A stretch of DNA of 64,000 nt, taken from assembly GCA_007922195.1 (NCBI GenBank), contig ML681989.1:46672715-46736714 (forward strand), written 5' to 3'. The stretch is from Podocnemis expansa (lineage: Eukaryota; Chordata; Testudines; Podocnemididae). Below the pieces are notes generated by a model that made no database searches, had not been told where the DNA came from, and worked only from the letters and a program-made list of their open reading frames with translations. Positions 1-12,261 of the stretch are shown here, one piece after another. The position numbers and the translations under genes are program-made. Within the stretch, counting starts at the first letter, position 1. The number at the start of each line of letters is the position of its first letter.

Positions 1-555
1 AGCTTTTAAGCTGGTTTTCCTGCCTTTCCCTAATTACAGGGAATGCAGAGAACAATGGTGGTATGAGTCATGCCTTGCAGGACCTTGCAGTCAGGCAGAG
101 CCCATCTACACCAAGCCCTGTTAGAACAATGGGCACTCAGCGTGGTAACGGCCATCCAATTAAATAGAGGGGGCCATCTAGTGAAGTTCAAGGGGGCCAT
201 CTAGTGAAGTTCAAGGGGGCCATCTGCTCCCCTTAACATGCCTTACATACTTAAGTGATGGCACGGGAGGGGCGCCCATAAAATCAATACAATGAGTCAC
301 GAACAAAAACGTTTATCAACTCAGTATGTGTGTGCATGAGAATATACAGCAAGTGCAAGACACTCAAAGTAGAGATGTTGATGTTAATTTGTCAGCACCT
401 AACAGGGCAAAATATGTTCTCACGTGTGTGCAACTCCCAATGAAGCCACATATGCATCATTGAAGAGCTTAATATACCCTTAAAATTAAAGAAAAGATAT
501 TCAAAGCAGTAAAATTTTAAAAGATGATTAGTCCGTATTCTCCTGTACAGAACAC
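1..555. other. Unassigned AT-rich DNA with a short tandem repeat
   Basis: No gene or recognised transposon is visible. The only structure is a 23-bp unit beginning GGGGGCCATCTAGTGAAG, present twice in full (169-191 and 192-214) and once in part (215-225). Confidence 0.5.
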
Positions 556-1412
556 ATGGGTCACCTACATGGACAGGGCCAGCTGCAAATCAACTGGCAC
601 ACCAGGCAAGGAGCATCTTTGTCACCCTCCTCATCTTTGTCACCCTCCTCCTCCAATGGTCCCTCTAAGGGGCTGCCGCAGCTGAGCAACATGTGTTGCT
701 TGCTGTGCCCCCCACCAAGCTCCGCTTCCTCCCAGCCTCACCAGAGTGGAGCAGAGCAGAGCTCAGGCTCCCCCCAGCCGGCCACGCCTCCCCAGGGGCA
801 GAGGGAACTGGTGCTGAGCTGCAGCATGCCGGGTCGGGGTGCTGGAGTGGCCCATCCCGCTCCCAAAGAGTTTCAGTCACTTTGCTCCCGGGCCCCCCCA
901 AAGCCATGGAGCAGGCCCATTCCAGCCAGTGGGGGAGTGGGGGCGAAGTGGCCAAAACTTTTTGGGAGTGGGGCGGGCTGCTCCAGCGCCCAACCCCTCA
1001 CGCCGAAGCTCAGCGCTGGTCCCCTCCCCCCCCAGGAAGGCGTGGCTGGCTGGGTGCAGGCTGGGCTGGCTGCTCCACCCCACTGAGGTGAGGCCGGGTG
1101 GTCAGAGCAGCCTCCAGCCCCCGTTGCCCCCCCCGGGAGTTGGAGGGAGGGGCTTAGGGCCCCTTCCCTGGCTGCCGGAATGGCGCTGCCAGGCCCCCGG
1201 CCGCTCCTCCGGCCAAGGGAACTCTCACTGAGCCTGTGCAGAGAGACTGCACAAGCTCAGTGAGGGCTGACTCTGAAAGGGATTTTCAAAAACTCCCAGC
1301 TCAGAGTCACCACCTGGGCAGGGACTGCAGCTGCTGGCCATGCACAACCAGCAGCCTTCCCTGTGCCAGGCAGCCCCAGGCACTGCGTGGCCGTGCAGCT
1401 TAGAGGGAACAT
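556..1412 (-). repeat. GC-rich repeat with one hAT-like end
   Basis: The segment is strongly GC-rich against AT-rich flanks. Its right end, read on the minus strand, begins CAATGTTCCCTCTAAG, close to the start of the hAT element at 47933 (CAATGTTCCCTGTAAG). No matching left end or target duplication was found, so it is likely a truncated non-autonomous hAT copy. Open frames across it are by-products of the base composition: several overlapping frames on both strands are open and none resembles a known protein. Confidence 0.5.
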
Positions 1413-2171
1413 TGTGACCTCCTCGCTTTTTGGAATACCTTATTTTTATTGTATTTATAGCCCATTTCAGAATTTTGATGAACGATTTAGTCCTGGCATA
1501 TTATTTAGTCATGCCATTATACAGGGGTAACCAGCCAGGTTCCCCATCCACTGGGAATTACTGGGATGTACTACCAATTATTCTGCATGTTGCTTTTAGG
1601 CCTTTCAATACGCAGGGTAGGGGGGTGGGGGGGGGGGGGAGGGGGGGAGTTGGGAAGAAGCCTAGACTATTAACACATGAAATGGACTTGAGTCTAGGTT
1701 CTCATCCTCTGAACATGAAGGGACTTCTGTCTGAGAAATAAGAAATCTAGATATAGTTTTGGATTTGAAATTATCGGAAATATGCTCCTAGACTCATAGC
1801 TTGATATTGCTTGCTTAATTTAATTTTTTTTTTAAATGAATGTCTTTAACTTTTGCTTCTGCCCTGTGATTGCAACCCATTTTGCTTGATAAGTCCCTGA
1901 AACTTTTTGGATATAAAAGGGAGGGAGTGTGTCTGGATCAAGTGGATCGGTTCCGCGAATATAGTGGAAAGATCTCTAGGTGCATACAGAAGGATTGGCT
2001 ATCCAGAAAACTGATGGTTACCCAGTCTACACTGCCAGAAAAATTCAGTAGCAATTGATGGCAGTTATGAAAGCTACATAGGGTAGTTTGCCTAACTCCT
2101 ATAAGCTTCCTATCTTCCCTTCAGCATGGAGGCTTCACTGCATAGTGCCATTTCAGGAGGTGTTTTTACTA
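1413..2171. other. Unassigned DNA with a long G tract
   Basis: No gene or repeat family is recognised. Positions 1615-1653 form a nearly pure guanine run with four or more G-blocks, enough for a G-quadruplex on the plus strand. Confidence 0.45.
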
Positions 2172-2274
2172 CAGTGGTCCCCAACCAGTAGGTTGTGATC
2201 TACCTCTGAATGGCAGTCACCACTGAAACCTTTAATTGTTGTGCCATCTGCTGCTGAAAGGTTGGAGACCACTG
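2172..2274. mobile_element. Short hAT MITE (103 bp)
   Basis: Inverted termini CAGTGGTCCCCAACC and its complement GGTTGGAGACCACTG enclose 103 bp. The flanking 8-mers (2164-2171 and 2275-2282) agree at 6 of 8 positions, consistent with an old 8-bp hAT target duplication. There is no coding capacity. Confidence 0.75.
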
Positions 2275-2938
2275 TTTTTCAAAATCAATTTCCAGATCAA
2301 CTTAGCATGTCTTAACTGACCAATAAGTTGATCTCGAAAGATGAATCTGACGGCGGTTACTTTACCTCTGTCAGTGTAGATATGGCCTGAATCACCCAAA
2401 AACTGCCTCAGACTTCTAAGGTAACTACAACAGGTTATTAGAATAGCCCAAAATGGTACTGTATGTTCATTAGACTAGTTAGTCGAGACTTTGAGTAAAG
2501 ACATTTCAAGGAGAACTGCTAGATGCTAATAAAGTAAAAGCACTTGGTTTTGACTTGTCTATGCCAGCCATTTAGAAGACAGAAGGTGCTATGTCTTCCT
2601 TGGTTCATGTCCTGATACCAGCCCTCAACAACTAAAAGTTACTGGATTGAAGAACCCTAGGTAACACCTAGTAAGCCAATAAAAATTATTTCTTCTAAGC
2701 ATATAGAAACCTTAATTTAAGAATAAATACTGTACTATCAAGAAATTGAACCTTGCACCAACAGTGGATGGATCAGTATTAAATAACATTACAGTAGATG
2801 AGTCTTCTTAAAAGATCAAACATTACATTTAAGCATGGGAAAAACAGGTAAAAGTATTTCTTTTATATTGCTGCATAGATAGAGATTCGCTAGATCTCCA
2901 GCATCTCATTAACAATTTGTTTAATAGTCACTACTTAC
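2275..2938. other. Mostly unassigned DNA with a possible MITE end
   Basis: No gene is visible. AGTGTAGATATGGCC near 2376-2390 resembles the right terminus of the MITEs described elsewhere in the window (GTGTAGACATAGCC), so a decayed MITE end may lie here; its left end was not found. Confidence 0.35.
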
Positions 2939-3540
2939 CAGGGCCAGCTCAAGGGATTGTGGCACCTGGCACCCTGAGCCAAATTTTGCTTTGGCGCCCC
3001 TATCCCATGTTATTCACATAAGCTTAAAAAGATTTTCCAAAGTGTATTTGCAACCTAAAATTCAAATAGCAAGATTAATTCATTCCTTTAATCTAAATAC
3101 AAAAATAAAAAGTAATACTGATGAATTTAAATTTAATTAATAAGTAACATTTATCATATACATACTTAGTAAAATTTCAGCTTCAATGGGTAACTTTTGG
3201 GGCTTTAACAACAGCAAATTGTTACATCATTTCATCTTGATCTAAGTCCTTGGAGTAGATGAATGGGGTGAATGGGGAGGCTAGAATGGGTGTTTTGGGT
3301 GCATAGGGGTGGTTGGGGAAAGCTGTGATAGGTATCTAGGAGATCGGGGTGTTTGGAGAGGCTGGGGTTCATGTTTCTGCAGTAATGGGGTAAGAGGGGG
3401 AGGTTGGGGTCGGGGAGGCGGGAGTTGGAGTTTTTAATAGTATTAGAGTGAGGGGTTTGGGAAGGCTCAGGTGGATGGGGCTGGGCATGGGAGGTTGGTG
3501 TGGCTGTACATGCAGCTAATGGACTTGGTGGGGGATGCTG
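2939..3540. repeat. Probable hAT-like non-autonomous element, left part
   Basis: CAGGGCCAGCTCAAGG at the left edge looks like a hAT terminus and resembles the CAGGGCTGG ends at 12262 and 12908. The right end is not resolved. The solo LTR at 3546 is inserted to its right, and the element may continue beyond 4737. The open minus-strand frame between 3232 and 3573 is proline-rich and low in complexity and is not credible as a gene. Confidence 0.35.
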
Positions 3541-3545
3541 GGCTG

Positions 3546-4732
3546 TGTGACCCAGGCCTCCTGGGATAACCACCTGAATATGTAAAGATCAGGGCAAGCT
3601 GCAAAAAAGGAGAGCAGAGAAGGTCCTGGGTTCAGTTCTCAGTGGGTTGGACTCAATGATCTCATGAGGTCCCTTCCAACCCTATGATTCTATTCTATTC
3701 TCCCAGCACTGGTGGGTTACCTGGAGATAAACTCCCCCAACCAGTCACAAACAATGCTTCTGATCCCCCACAAAGGATATCAAGAAGCCACCATATAGTA
3801 TACCCAGCTCCCTTTACTGCATTCCAGTCCCCGGTCTCCAGCACAGCCACTAGGTCTGTTAAAGAAATAGGTTCTTCTGACCCCAAAGGATCAGCCACAT
3901 TACACAGAACAATACAGGCTTGAATCTTACCCAAAATACAATGCTGACAGCCAATCCTTTAGTAACTATAACTAAAGGTTTAATAAAAAACAAAAAAACA
4001 AAAAAACATGAGAGATGTTAAAGGGTCAAAGTGAATCGCATACATACAAATGATTTAGCATCCATAGAAGATAAATTCTTGTTTCACAGCTTCAGTTGTT
4101 AGAAATCCAGTTTTAAGGAACAGAGACCAAATAATCCAAATGTAGAATTTGTTCTAATTCTCCCCATGAGAATTAGCAGCGTGATTTCCAGGCCAGTGTT
4201 GGCTGGGATGTCAATCCTGTGATCCAAACTTTCCCTGAGAAGTTTGGACAGATGTGAGATAAAGGGATTATGTTCCTTACTCCCTTTTATAGTTATAGCA
4301 AAGGTGGGCATTCACAGGTCATTTGTTCATGCGGGATTTAATGACAGCTCTCAGGTACTTAAGTAGAGAATAGTCATGTTTTTTGTCCTTTGAAGTAAAA
4401 CCTCCACCTCCTGGGCACCCCAGGTAATTAGCTGCATTAGCACTATCAACAGACAGTTTACATTAGTACATCAAAAGTTCATCTAGATGTTAATGTTTCC
4501 TTTCAACCGCTTCCAACAAAACAGTAGTGACAGACAGGGAAGCAGTTCATTTACCTTGATATCTTCTAAAAGGATATGTAAATTTCATTAAGAAACCACT
4601 ATTGATACACATGCATATCAAAGCCCTAGCCTACTTGCTACGATTGTATTTCCTTATAACATGTCTTCAAAGGTTAGATTTAGGTCATGTATTTTACAAA
4701 GATGGCTTGGCCTTTTCAGGCCTTGCATGACA
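3546..4732 (-). mobile_element. Solo LTR of an endogenous retrovirus, copy 1
   Basis: The segment begins TGTGACC and ends GCATGACA on the plus strand and is bounded by GGCTG (3541-3545) and GGATG (4733-4737), a 5-bp duplication with one mismatch. It is colinear with the LTR at 19417-20581. Minus orientation is inferred from a TATAAAAGGGA box at about 4281-4292 on that strand. No internal retroviral genes flank it, so it is a solo LTR left by recombination between two LTRs. A CR1 tail is inserted at 3618. Confidence 0.8.
3618..3697 (+). mobile_element. CR1 LINE 3' tail nested in the solo LTR
   Basis: The text GGTTGGACTCAATGATCTC, then AGGTCCCTTCCAACCC, then ATTCTATT repeats is the characteristic CR1 3' end. 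It breaks the LTR between GAGCAG and ATTCTCCCAG, which are contiguous in the second LTR copy (near 19490). It is severely 5'-truncated, as CR1 copies usually are, and carries no coding sequence. Confidence 0.85.
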
Positions 4733-4737
4733 GGATG

Positions 4738-5839
4738 GATATCTCTGGGCATATGGGAGTGGGTGGCAGAGGCTAGTGTGGGTATCTGTGGAAATGAAAT
4801 TGTTGGGGGGCTTCAGGGGGTGAATCACACCTACCTCAATCAGCATATCTTTGTAAAAACAAACAAGGAATTCTGTGTAGGGTTACCAGATAACAAAGCA
4901 TGGAAAGGAGGACAGGGAAGTGGGAAAAGAAGGACATTGGAGGCCATGGAAAAAATATAGTATTAATATAAGTGTCATTACTGTATTATGTTATGGAGAT
5001 GGGTAATGATTAATGCATGCATGGCAGCATGAAAAAAATGGAGAACAAGCTGAACAACAGATATATTCTTGGGCATATTAACTGTAAAAAAAAGATGAAT
5101 AATACAAAACTGTAACAGAATAAAATGAGTATTGTTGTGAATATACAATTTGTGTCAGCAATGTCACAATAGCATTTAATTGACCAAATTATACCATTCA
5201 AAATGGTAAAGCCTATTCTTGATATTTATCAGCTGAACCTGTTTTTGTCAGTAGGCTATCATTGTCAAGAATATTTGAGTTAAATTCCTCACATGACATG
5301 TCATTCATATTATACTGAATTAATATAATGCCCTTCACAGATTTAACTGATAATCAATTCCTCTTCTTTGTCCACTGAACATTGATAAGAGAGAAAACCC
5401 ATTCTGCATTGGCATTATGTCCAGGAATGCTGAAAAAAACAATTCAGCAATTTTCAACACTTCTGTAAAGCAGTCCACGTTTTCACAGTTTCACCCTAGC
5501 CTCCCCAATGCCTGCCCCCACCACCCCAGGCCTCCTTACTGGTGGGGAACGCTGCAAAATAACAGAGGTGGATTAATCAATATCTTGCTTGAGAAAAAGC
5601 TGGGTGGAGAGGAGTCATTAAGAAGTGTTAATTATCTCAAAAGGGATGCAGTCTACTGCAAAATGACTCAGTTTGTCTGTACACAAAGCTTAATACTGGT
5701 GTAAAGCCAGACAACCCCCACCATGGCTTATATAGGAATATAAAAGAAGAGTTAAGCCCTCAAAAGGTATTTCCATTATACTGGTACAACTACAGCAGGA
5801 TGGCTAAAGCACTGACAATTTTATTGGTATACCAAAAAC
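4738..5839. other. Unassigned DNA
   Basis: No gene is visible. GTAGGGTTACCAGATAAC near 4877 resembles the complement of a stretch near 48855 inside a hAT element, so part of this interval may be old repeat. The rest is AT-rich and shows nothing recognisable. Confidence 0.35.
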
Positions 5840-5900
5840 AACAGGAGTCCTGTAGGACCTTATAAACTAACAGATTTCTTCAGGTAAGCTTTTGTGAATA
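5840..5900 (-). mobile_element. PLE terminal fragment
   Basis: On the minus strand this reads as the very end of the PLE tail seen at 6290-6358 and 13660-13692: CTGTTAGTTTATAAGGTCC, then ACAGGACTCCTGTTG. It lies inverted a few hundred bases upstream of a plus-strand PLE tail. Confidence 0.6.
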
Positions 5901-6137
5901 GTAGAATATCAAACAATGAATGTTGCTGAAGAGAAGGAAGAAAGAGACCTATTGTATTGTCACAGCACACAGAACTGCCCACACCACAACAAAAGCGAGA
6001 AGGTAACAGATTGTCTTAAAATGCCCGGTGAGAGATCATCTCTTGATATTGTAAAGACAGTACAATTGAAAGATGCTCAAAGAACAGCAACAAAAATATT
6101 AGACCGTTGTATAATAAAAAAAATCATAAAATAATAA

Positions 6138-6358
6138 TAATGGGATCAGGTAATGTTACAGTATGCCATGTCTTGCACTCCCCTGCTTTTATTTTCATCC
6201 TATTCCGTAACTGCCCCCATCTCTTCAAAGCCTCTGACAAAGTGGGATTTTTCTCCCACAAAACTTCATGTGATAAATAAATGTGTTAGTCTCTAAAAAT
6301 GCCACAGGACTCCTTGTTTGTTTTTATTGAACTAGACTAACTTGGCTATTATGTAGTT
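6138..6358 (+). mobile_element. PLE 3' tail with decayed hammerhead-like motif
   Basis: It is colinear with the tail of the coding PLE at 53130-56256: TGCTTTTATTTTCATCC, then CTGACAAAGTGGGA (6234 on), TCCCAC, then AAATAAATGTGTTAGTCTC and a terminal GCCACAGGACTCC. The core is degenerate (CTGACAA in place of CTGATGA; AAAA in place of GAAA), so ribozyme activity is not expected from this copy. Confidence 0.75.
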
Positions 6359-6680
6359 GTGTGTGTCAGGTTTGGTGGTTTTTTTTTTTTTTTACATTTA
6401 CAAATAAATATGGCCTATTGCCTTGTCCCATGAAGCAATCCAGCTGCTAGTATTGTTGGGGAGTGGTATAGCCATCCTCAGCCCCCCCCCCATTGCAATG
6501 CCACTTGGGCTGGGGGAGGGAGAAGAGGGGAGAAACTCCAACCACACTGTCTAAGCTATGTTGGCGAAGCCCTCCTCAGCCCCTTTTTGCAAAGTGCATT
6601 GAGATGAAGAATGCTACAAGGGCTAAATCTAACAGGAATGAGGGATTATTTCAGTATCTATTTAGCAGTTTTCAGCTGTA

Positions 6681-6848
6681 GATCTCAAAGCACTTTTCAA
6701 AGGGAGGTAAGCCTCATCACCATTTTTATTTTGCAGGTGAGGAAACTGATCCCCAGGAAGGAAAAGTGACTTTCCCAAACAGCTCAGGGCAGAGCCAGAA
6801 AGAGACCTTTGGTCTCCCAAGTGCCAAGCCAAGCGCTCTAAGAAATGC
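6681..6848 (+). mobile_element. MIR SINE
   Basis: The run GATCTCAAAGCACTTTTCAA, then GCAGGTGAGGAAACTGA, then GTGACTTTCCCAAACAGCTC, then GGCAGAGCCAGAAAG matches the conserved central region of MIR, an ancient amniote tRNA-derived SINE. It is an old fossil without function visible here. Confidence 0.8.
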
Positions 6849-7849
6849 TGTCCTTCTGTGTATAGTTTAACTTTTTTTTTTTTTTTTTTTAACTAGAGAC
6901 ATGTCATTGGTTTTAAATCAGTTCATATTACTGTAAGCAAGCCCTGGTATTCTCACCCCCCACCCCAAACAGCCTCGAAGGGGAACTAGATTAGCTTTCC
7001 TGGGAGAAAATCCCACTTTGTCAGATGCTTTGAAGATGGGGGAGCAAACTCCCAAAGAGCCTGTGCCCCTTGCTATCCCTGTTCTCCTTCTTCCCCTGCT
7101 GACCTGGCCCTGAAACAACAATCCAAAGAACCCCCCTGAATGCACTGTCCTGGGCGCCACTTCAATAAATAGGTGGTTCTCACCTCGGCTTCTCCTGGTC
7201 CTCCAGGAAACACAGCTGCTTGGGCTCAGTGCAGGGGAAGATGAAACAGAGGAGAGAGCCCCAGCCAGGCTGTTGGCAGGGGGGGTTAAACTTCCTGCAG
7301 TTCCCAGACCATGTCACCTGGGATTACAGCTTCCTGCAGTCTCCAATGGCTAGTGTCCACCCCAGTCCTCTCCCCCCAACCCTACTTACCTATTGTTATT
7401 CCCTCCTGGACTCTGAGTCATTGATTAGGTATGCATTTCATTAAACAGAGTCTGCCTGCAGGGGAATTTAAAGTGCACTCTGCCTACATGACTTAAGCTG
7501 CAGGTTGACGAACAGTGCCTGAGCTGCTAGGAAAGATTTAAAGAGGTGGGAGTCAGCCTGATCTTACGGGGGTCTAGGCACCCCTAAGAACTGTCAATCG
7601 AAGCCATGTCTGTCTCTTGCCTCATAGTAGAGCCGCCCTACTACTTACACTCATCAAGTCTTTCAACACAAGTGTCATTGATAGTCCATCACTGATAGAG
7701 GCAACAATTATCATAGTGTCACAATTCTCATTTATAGCTACACATTTGACTCTGAAGTCTGAATCCTGATGCAAAGTCAGCTGAACTGAGGCCACTGGAA
7801 GTCCATACCTCTGATGTCTGATGGTGCAGTTTCATGTTCTGCCTAGAGA
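6849..7849. other. Unassigned DNA
   Basis: Apart from a T tract near 6870-6890, nothing is recognised. Short open frames at 6918-7160 and 7220-7444 show no known domain and no supporting context. Confidence 0.4.
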
Positions 7850-8325
7850 CAATTTTGTCAATCCCATTCAAACCTGTTACATGCTGTTCTTGTCAGAAAC
7901 TGTCAGTGATTCCTGTATTGAGCCACTTGCTGGAGTTTTTTGCTACTAATGGCAGCACACTGAAGAATATTCTTTAGGTTATCTTTGATGCATTTATGTG
8001 GACAACACTTATTTCTTTTGCCTTGTCTCAGCTCCCTATGCAAGATTTGTTTTTGGAGACAGTGATTTTCCATTCTGATAACATGTCTAGTTCACCTTTG
8101 CTGTGCTTTCAGTAGCATTTCATCAATACTAGTTGTGTTTGCTTTCTCAAGGACCTTGATATCGGTGATGCCATTCTGCCAAACAATGCACATTATTGTG
8201 AAATGGTACCTTCACATTAAAACAAGATTCACACTATTGCAACAGGGGTTTGTTTCACTTCAGTTCATTCTTGTATCTCACTGACTGACTGGCGACATCC
8301 TGCCTGTTATATACCCAGAAAGGTA
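7850..8325 (-). pseudogene. Non-LTR retrotransposon RT C-terminal relic
   Basis: Translated on the minus strand across stops and frameshifts, this gives short matches to the region downstream of the reverse transcriptase core in endonuclease-type LINEs: WQNGITDIKVLEKANTTSID, then RHVIRMENHCLQKQIL, then ELRQGKRNKC, then EVAQ-like and CNRFEWD-like blocks. In intact elements this follows the RT palm and thumb. The catalytic core is absent, so this is a 5'-truncated, inactivated fragment. The relic at 30285-31125 is from a similar clade. The clade (RTE, Jockey or other) cannot be set by eye. Confidence 0.6.
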
Positions 8326-8635
8326 TGACTGACAATATTTTATGAGGTTCAAGAAAAACATCAGTCTTGGAAAGTCTGAAAGGTTCCATGAGACTCTTAC
8401 AGAGTTAGTGGAAAATGAATCCATATACAATATACCTGAAACATTTTACTTCAATGAATTATACTTTCCCTTCAATCACTAACACAAAAAACAGCACCCT
8501 GAGCCTGGAAACCAGTAAACCTGACACCTCATATGAACACATGGGTAGCCTGCTCCTAAATCCAGCTCTACATGTGGGAAGAGCCTCCAGAAGCCAAAGC
8601 AGCCCTGAAGCTTCAGTGCAGCTTTTCGGCAGACT
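8326..8635. other. Unassigned DNA
   Basis: No gene or repeat is recognised between the LINE relic and the GC-rich hAT that follows. Confidence 0.4.
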
Positions 8636-9034
8636 CAGGGGCAAATTAAGGGGCCTCAGGGCCATGGTCCCCCCCCAGCCTAGGCCCCCAGACCCTGATC
8701 CAGGCAAGCCATCACTGGGGGTGAAGGCCTCTGGGGCCAGAGGGTGCTCCTACCCCAGTCAGTCTCCACCCAGCGACAGGGCTGGCTGGCACACAACACA
8801 GTCCCCAGGGCCAACCCCTCCTCCAGGACCATGGACCCTGAAATGCTGCACCAGAGCTGAAGCAACACTATATGCCAGCTGGCCCCACTTCTGGGCGCAG
8901 CAAACAGATGCTGGGGTGGACCAGCTGGCCCAGGGACAGGGCAGAAATGCACAACCTGGTCTCTGGTGCATAGCAGTTCTGCTAGCAGGGCAGAGGGCCC
9001 CCATGATGTAGGCCTGCGCAGTAATCTGCCCCTG
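8636..9034. mobile_element. GC-rich hAT-like non-autonomous element
   Basis: CAGGGGCAAATTAAGG at the left and TAATCTGCCCCTG at the right form short inverted termini around 399 GC-rich bases. The flanking 8-mers do not match, so no target duplication supports the ends. The duplicated host segment resumes shortly after its right edge. Open frames on both strands across it reflect composition only. Confidence 0.5.
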
Positions 9035-11453
9035 TGGTTTAATAGCTGCTCTCTCTAGTACCCAGGGAAATATTTCACCCAGAATGAATAACAGAGTAAG
9101 TGGCTGAGCTCAGGTTGGACAGTTTATAAAGAGGAATTGGGAACACTACTCTTGTCTCCCAGTCCCATAGTGTACCTACTAGATCACAAGGTGGTCCTTT
9201 TTCTTAGATTAATTTTGTAGTTAGAACAAGGAAGTCAGCAGGCATGCCATCATTCCCTAGGTAAAGTACATTCTTCAGATTTTGCATCTTGCCCTTTAAA
9301 AAGTATGACATTTTATGAAGAGGTCATTCTAGTGATACAATGTCACGACATGATGGTATTATGTTACTGCAAAGACATGATTTTCTCATTTTAATGCAAT
9401 ATCACAATGTGAGGACATACAGCACAGTACAAGTTTTTGCCTCACATAATGCTAAGGTGAGATACCTAGATGTTGAAGTTCCTTTGTGAGGGGAGAGAGT
9501 CCTTCATGGGCAATTCAAATAGCAAAAATATAGCAGCTCTTGATTCCCCCATAACCTTGGACAGGTATTTTACTTTACTACTTCCTTTCTTCACCCACAT
9601 CCAAGAGGGATAATACTTAGCTATGCACAGTAGTTCACTAGATGCTAGGACACTAATTCATGATTATGAAGATTTAGGCAGTGAACTGCATACCAAGTCA
9701 TGTGCAGATTGTGAAAACTAGATTGAAGTTGGATGAAAGTTGATTTACTACCTCTTATAGTGAACACCACTATTTGGCATTGTAACAAGTGACATTCATT
9801 GGCAAAACAACTGCTGCTATAGGCTTAGCAGTTAGAAGTATTTTAGAACACCTTTTGTAATTTATATAGGATAAAAAGCATGTTACCACATGAACAGTAA
9901 CACTTGTGCAGCCCAAGATTGATTGTGTTTTTATTCTAACAAAGCAGCATGGATCTACTTTTGCTTTTTGGGGGGTTTAAAATTAGAATCTGAATGTTAG
10001 GAGTACCTCTGTTTGCTGTGACAACTGATAGGGTCCTGAGGCTCTTTTCTCCCCCGAGTTCTCTCAGTTAAATGTTCTGAAGCCTTCTGCATTAATGCAT
10101 TTTCTTGCTGGCATAGTGCTGCTTTGCCACTGGATGGTGCTCTCTACACACGATAGACCCATGAATCACACTCTTCCTGAAGAGCTAAAACTCATTTCCA
10201 AGTGCTGTTCACTTAAAATGAGTTTAAAAAGGAAAAAGATGGAAACCAAATGCCCTTCCCTATTTTTAGAGGACTGTGGGAGAGTTTGGTTAGACCAGAA
10301 ATGGGATAGTCAAATCCTGGGCCTAGGTGACATTGCATACACACACCTATTAGTGCTGTGTTCTTCCTTGTACCTCACAGCATACATGGGGCCCTAACTG
10401 GGGAAAAGGCTTCCTTCTTCTGTGAACCAGCCAGAGGACTAGGTCATCAGGGAGACAGATGGACTCTTGTCTCTCTCAATTTAAAGTCTTCTCAGGGATG
10501 TGGGGGCCATCTTGCCACTATTACTCTCCTTCCTCTCTGTAGCTGAGGTATATTGAACTGTATTTCCAGAATGCTGTGAATCTGCTAAATCCCCTACTGT
10601 GGGTTCAAGAGGGAATTTTTTTCCAGCTGGACTGATTAGACAGGTATCAGGAGGGTTTTTAATCAAAATATTCTATTTTGAAACTGTCAAAGCATGGTCA
10701 GGAGCTCCCTTCCACGCCTTGCTTTCTCAGGAAGATGATTTAGCTAATCCACATATTCCACAAACCATTTCTATTTGCAAGTAGAAAACTGCTTCTGCTG
10801 AATTTCAGACCACTGTAGTTAAAAGGAGTGTGAATTGGAATTTTACTGTTAAAAAGCAGTAGAGGAATGGTTAATTCATTCAATTTTTCAGTCAGTGTCC
10901 AGTGAGGAGGATGAATGCTAAAGGGCCAGATACAAAAGGTACATAAGCCCCAGGACGTGGCTGGGGAATCTTTCAAAGAGAAGGAGACCTGAAATCTTCA
11001 CAGACTGGAATCTCTAGATACTCTCCATCACAGGGGCCACTTAATTGCTTAGCACATTCAGGAAAAAGGAACAATAACAGGAAGGGAACTATGTTAAAGA
11101 TGGGGCCAGGCCTGCTCCTTAACTCCATCTGTGGGTCTGTCTTTCACCCACCTGACTGTCCTAATCAAAATGAGGCCATACAGAGCAGAAAACAAAAATA
11201 AGCACATACCTTCTTTAATGCCTTAAAAATAGCATGCTCATTGCTTTTTGCAGCAGGGCTGTGAAATGACAGCATGTACAGAATTTCTATACATTCCAAG
11301 GTGCCCTTTTTGCAAACAATAAATTCTATGGTTGTACATAAAAGGGTTAATCTGAAATCTCTGAAGGTGGGAGAGGAAAAGTCAGGAGTAACATTCATCT
11401 GCTATAATTTTCCCCTCCATTAGGCCTCTTTAGCAATAGCATGTGTCTTGCTT

Positions 11454-12116
11454 CAGTGGCGTCGTGGCCACAGCGGCCGCGTCTCCGGCCAGGGATCCGG
11501 GGCCTATCTGGCCACCCGGCAGGCCCCGCCCCCTGGCCCGGGATAGGGCCAGGGGGTGGCTACGCTGCCACCACCAGCTAGGCCGCGCTGCACCCTAGCC
11601 TGGCCCGGCGCAGCCGGAAGCGGCTGCCGGAGGCCAGGCCCGCGGCCGCAGCCCTGGATCCCCGGCCGGGGACGGGGCTGCCGCAGCCACAGCCAGGCCC
11701 TGGATCCCCAGCAGGGGCCGGGGCAGCTGCAACCGCGGACTGCCGGCCGGGTCCTGGATCCCCAGCCGGGGAGGGGGTTGCCGCAGCCACCAGTGGCCAG
11801 GCTGGGGATCCGGGGCCCGGCTGGCTGCCTGCGGGGCCCCGTCCCCCACTGGGATCCAGGGCCTGGCTGCGGCCATGGCAGCCCCATCCCCGGCTGGGGA
11901 TCCAGGGCTGCGGCCGTGGGCCCAGCATCCAGCGGCCGCGCTAGGCTGCGCCGCACTGCACCACAGCGCGGCCTAGCTGGCGGCAGCGGCATGGCCTCCC
12001 CCTGGCCCTATCCTGGGCCAGGGGTGTGGCCTTTTGGCTGGGGGCGGGGCCTGCCCTCCAGGGGGGGGGGGCTGGGCCCATGCCCCGGGTCTTTCCCCGC
12101 CCCAGCGACGCCCCTG
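11454..12116. mobile_element. GC-rich hAT MITE (663 bp)
   Basis: The termini CAGTGGCGTCGTGG and CCAGCGACGCCCCTG are inverted repeats. Target copies TCTTGCTT (11446-11453) and TCTTGCTC (12117-12124) agree at 7 of 8. The interior is about 75-80% GC and is built of repeated GGATCCCCAGCCGGGG-like units, which keeps many overlapping frames open without coding. The element at 40548-40960 belongs to the same family. It sits inside duplicated segment copy 1 and is absent from copy 2, so it arrived after the duplication. Confidence 0.85.
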
Positions 12117-12261
12117 TCTTGCTCCAATGTTTATTTGTAAATCACCCTTTAATTTTGGCTTGACAACCTAAAGGTGTATGCAAAAATTCTCTTAGGACTG
12201 CTGAGTCTAAACAGAGGTGACACTTGATGGGATGCGGGATTGAAGTTTAAGGTTCTGAAGT

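Noticed and set aside
556..1231. Several overlapping open frames of 68-176 codons on both strands
   Set aside because: They arise from high GC content in a repeat; products are low-complexity Pro/Gly/Ser-rich and no frame is preferred.
11504..12140. Open frames up to 194 codons on both strands
   Set aside because: They lie wholly inside a GC-rich hAT MITE whose exact ends and target duplication are visible; overlapping frames on opposite strands cannot all be genes.
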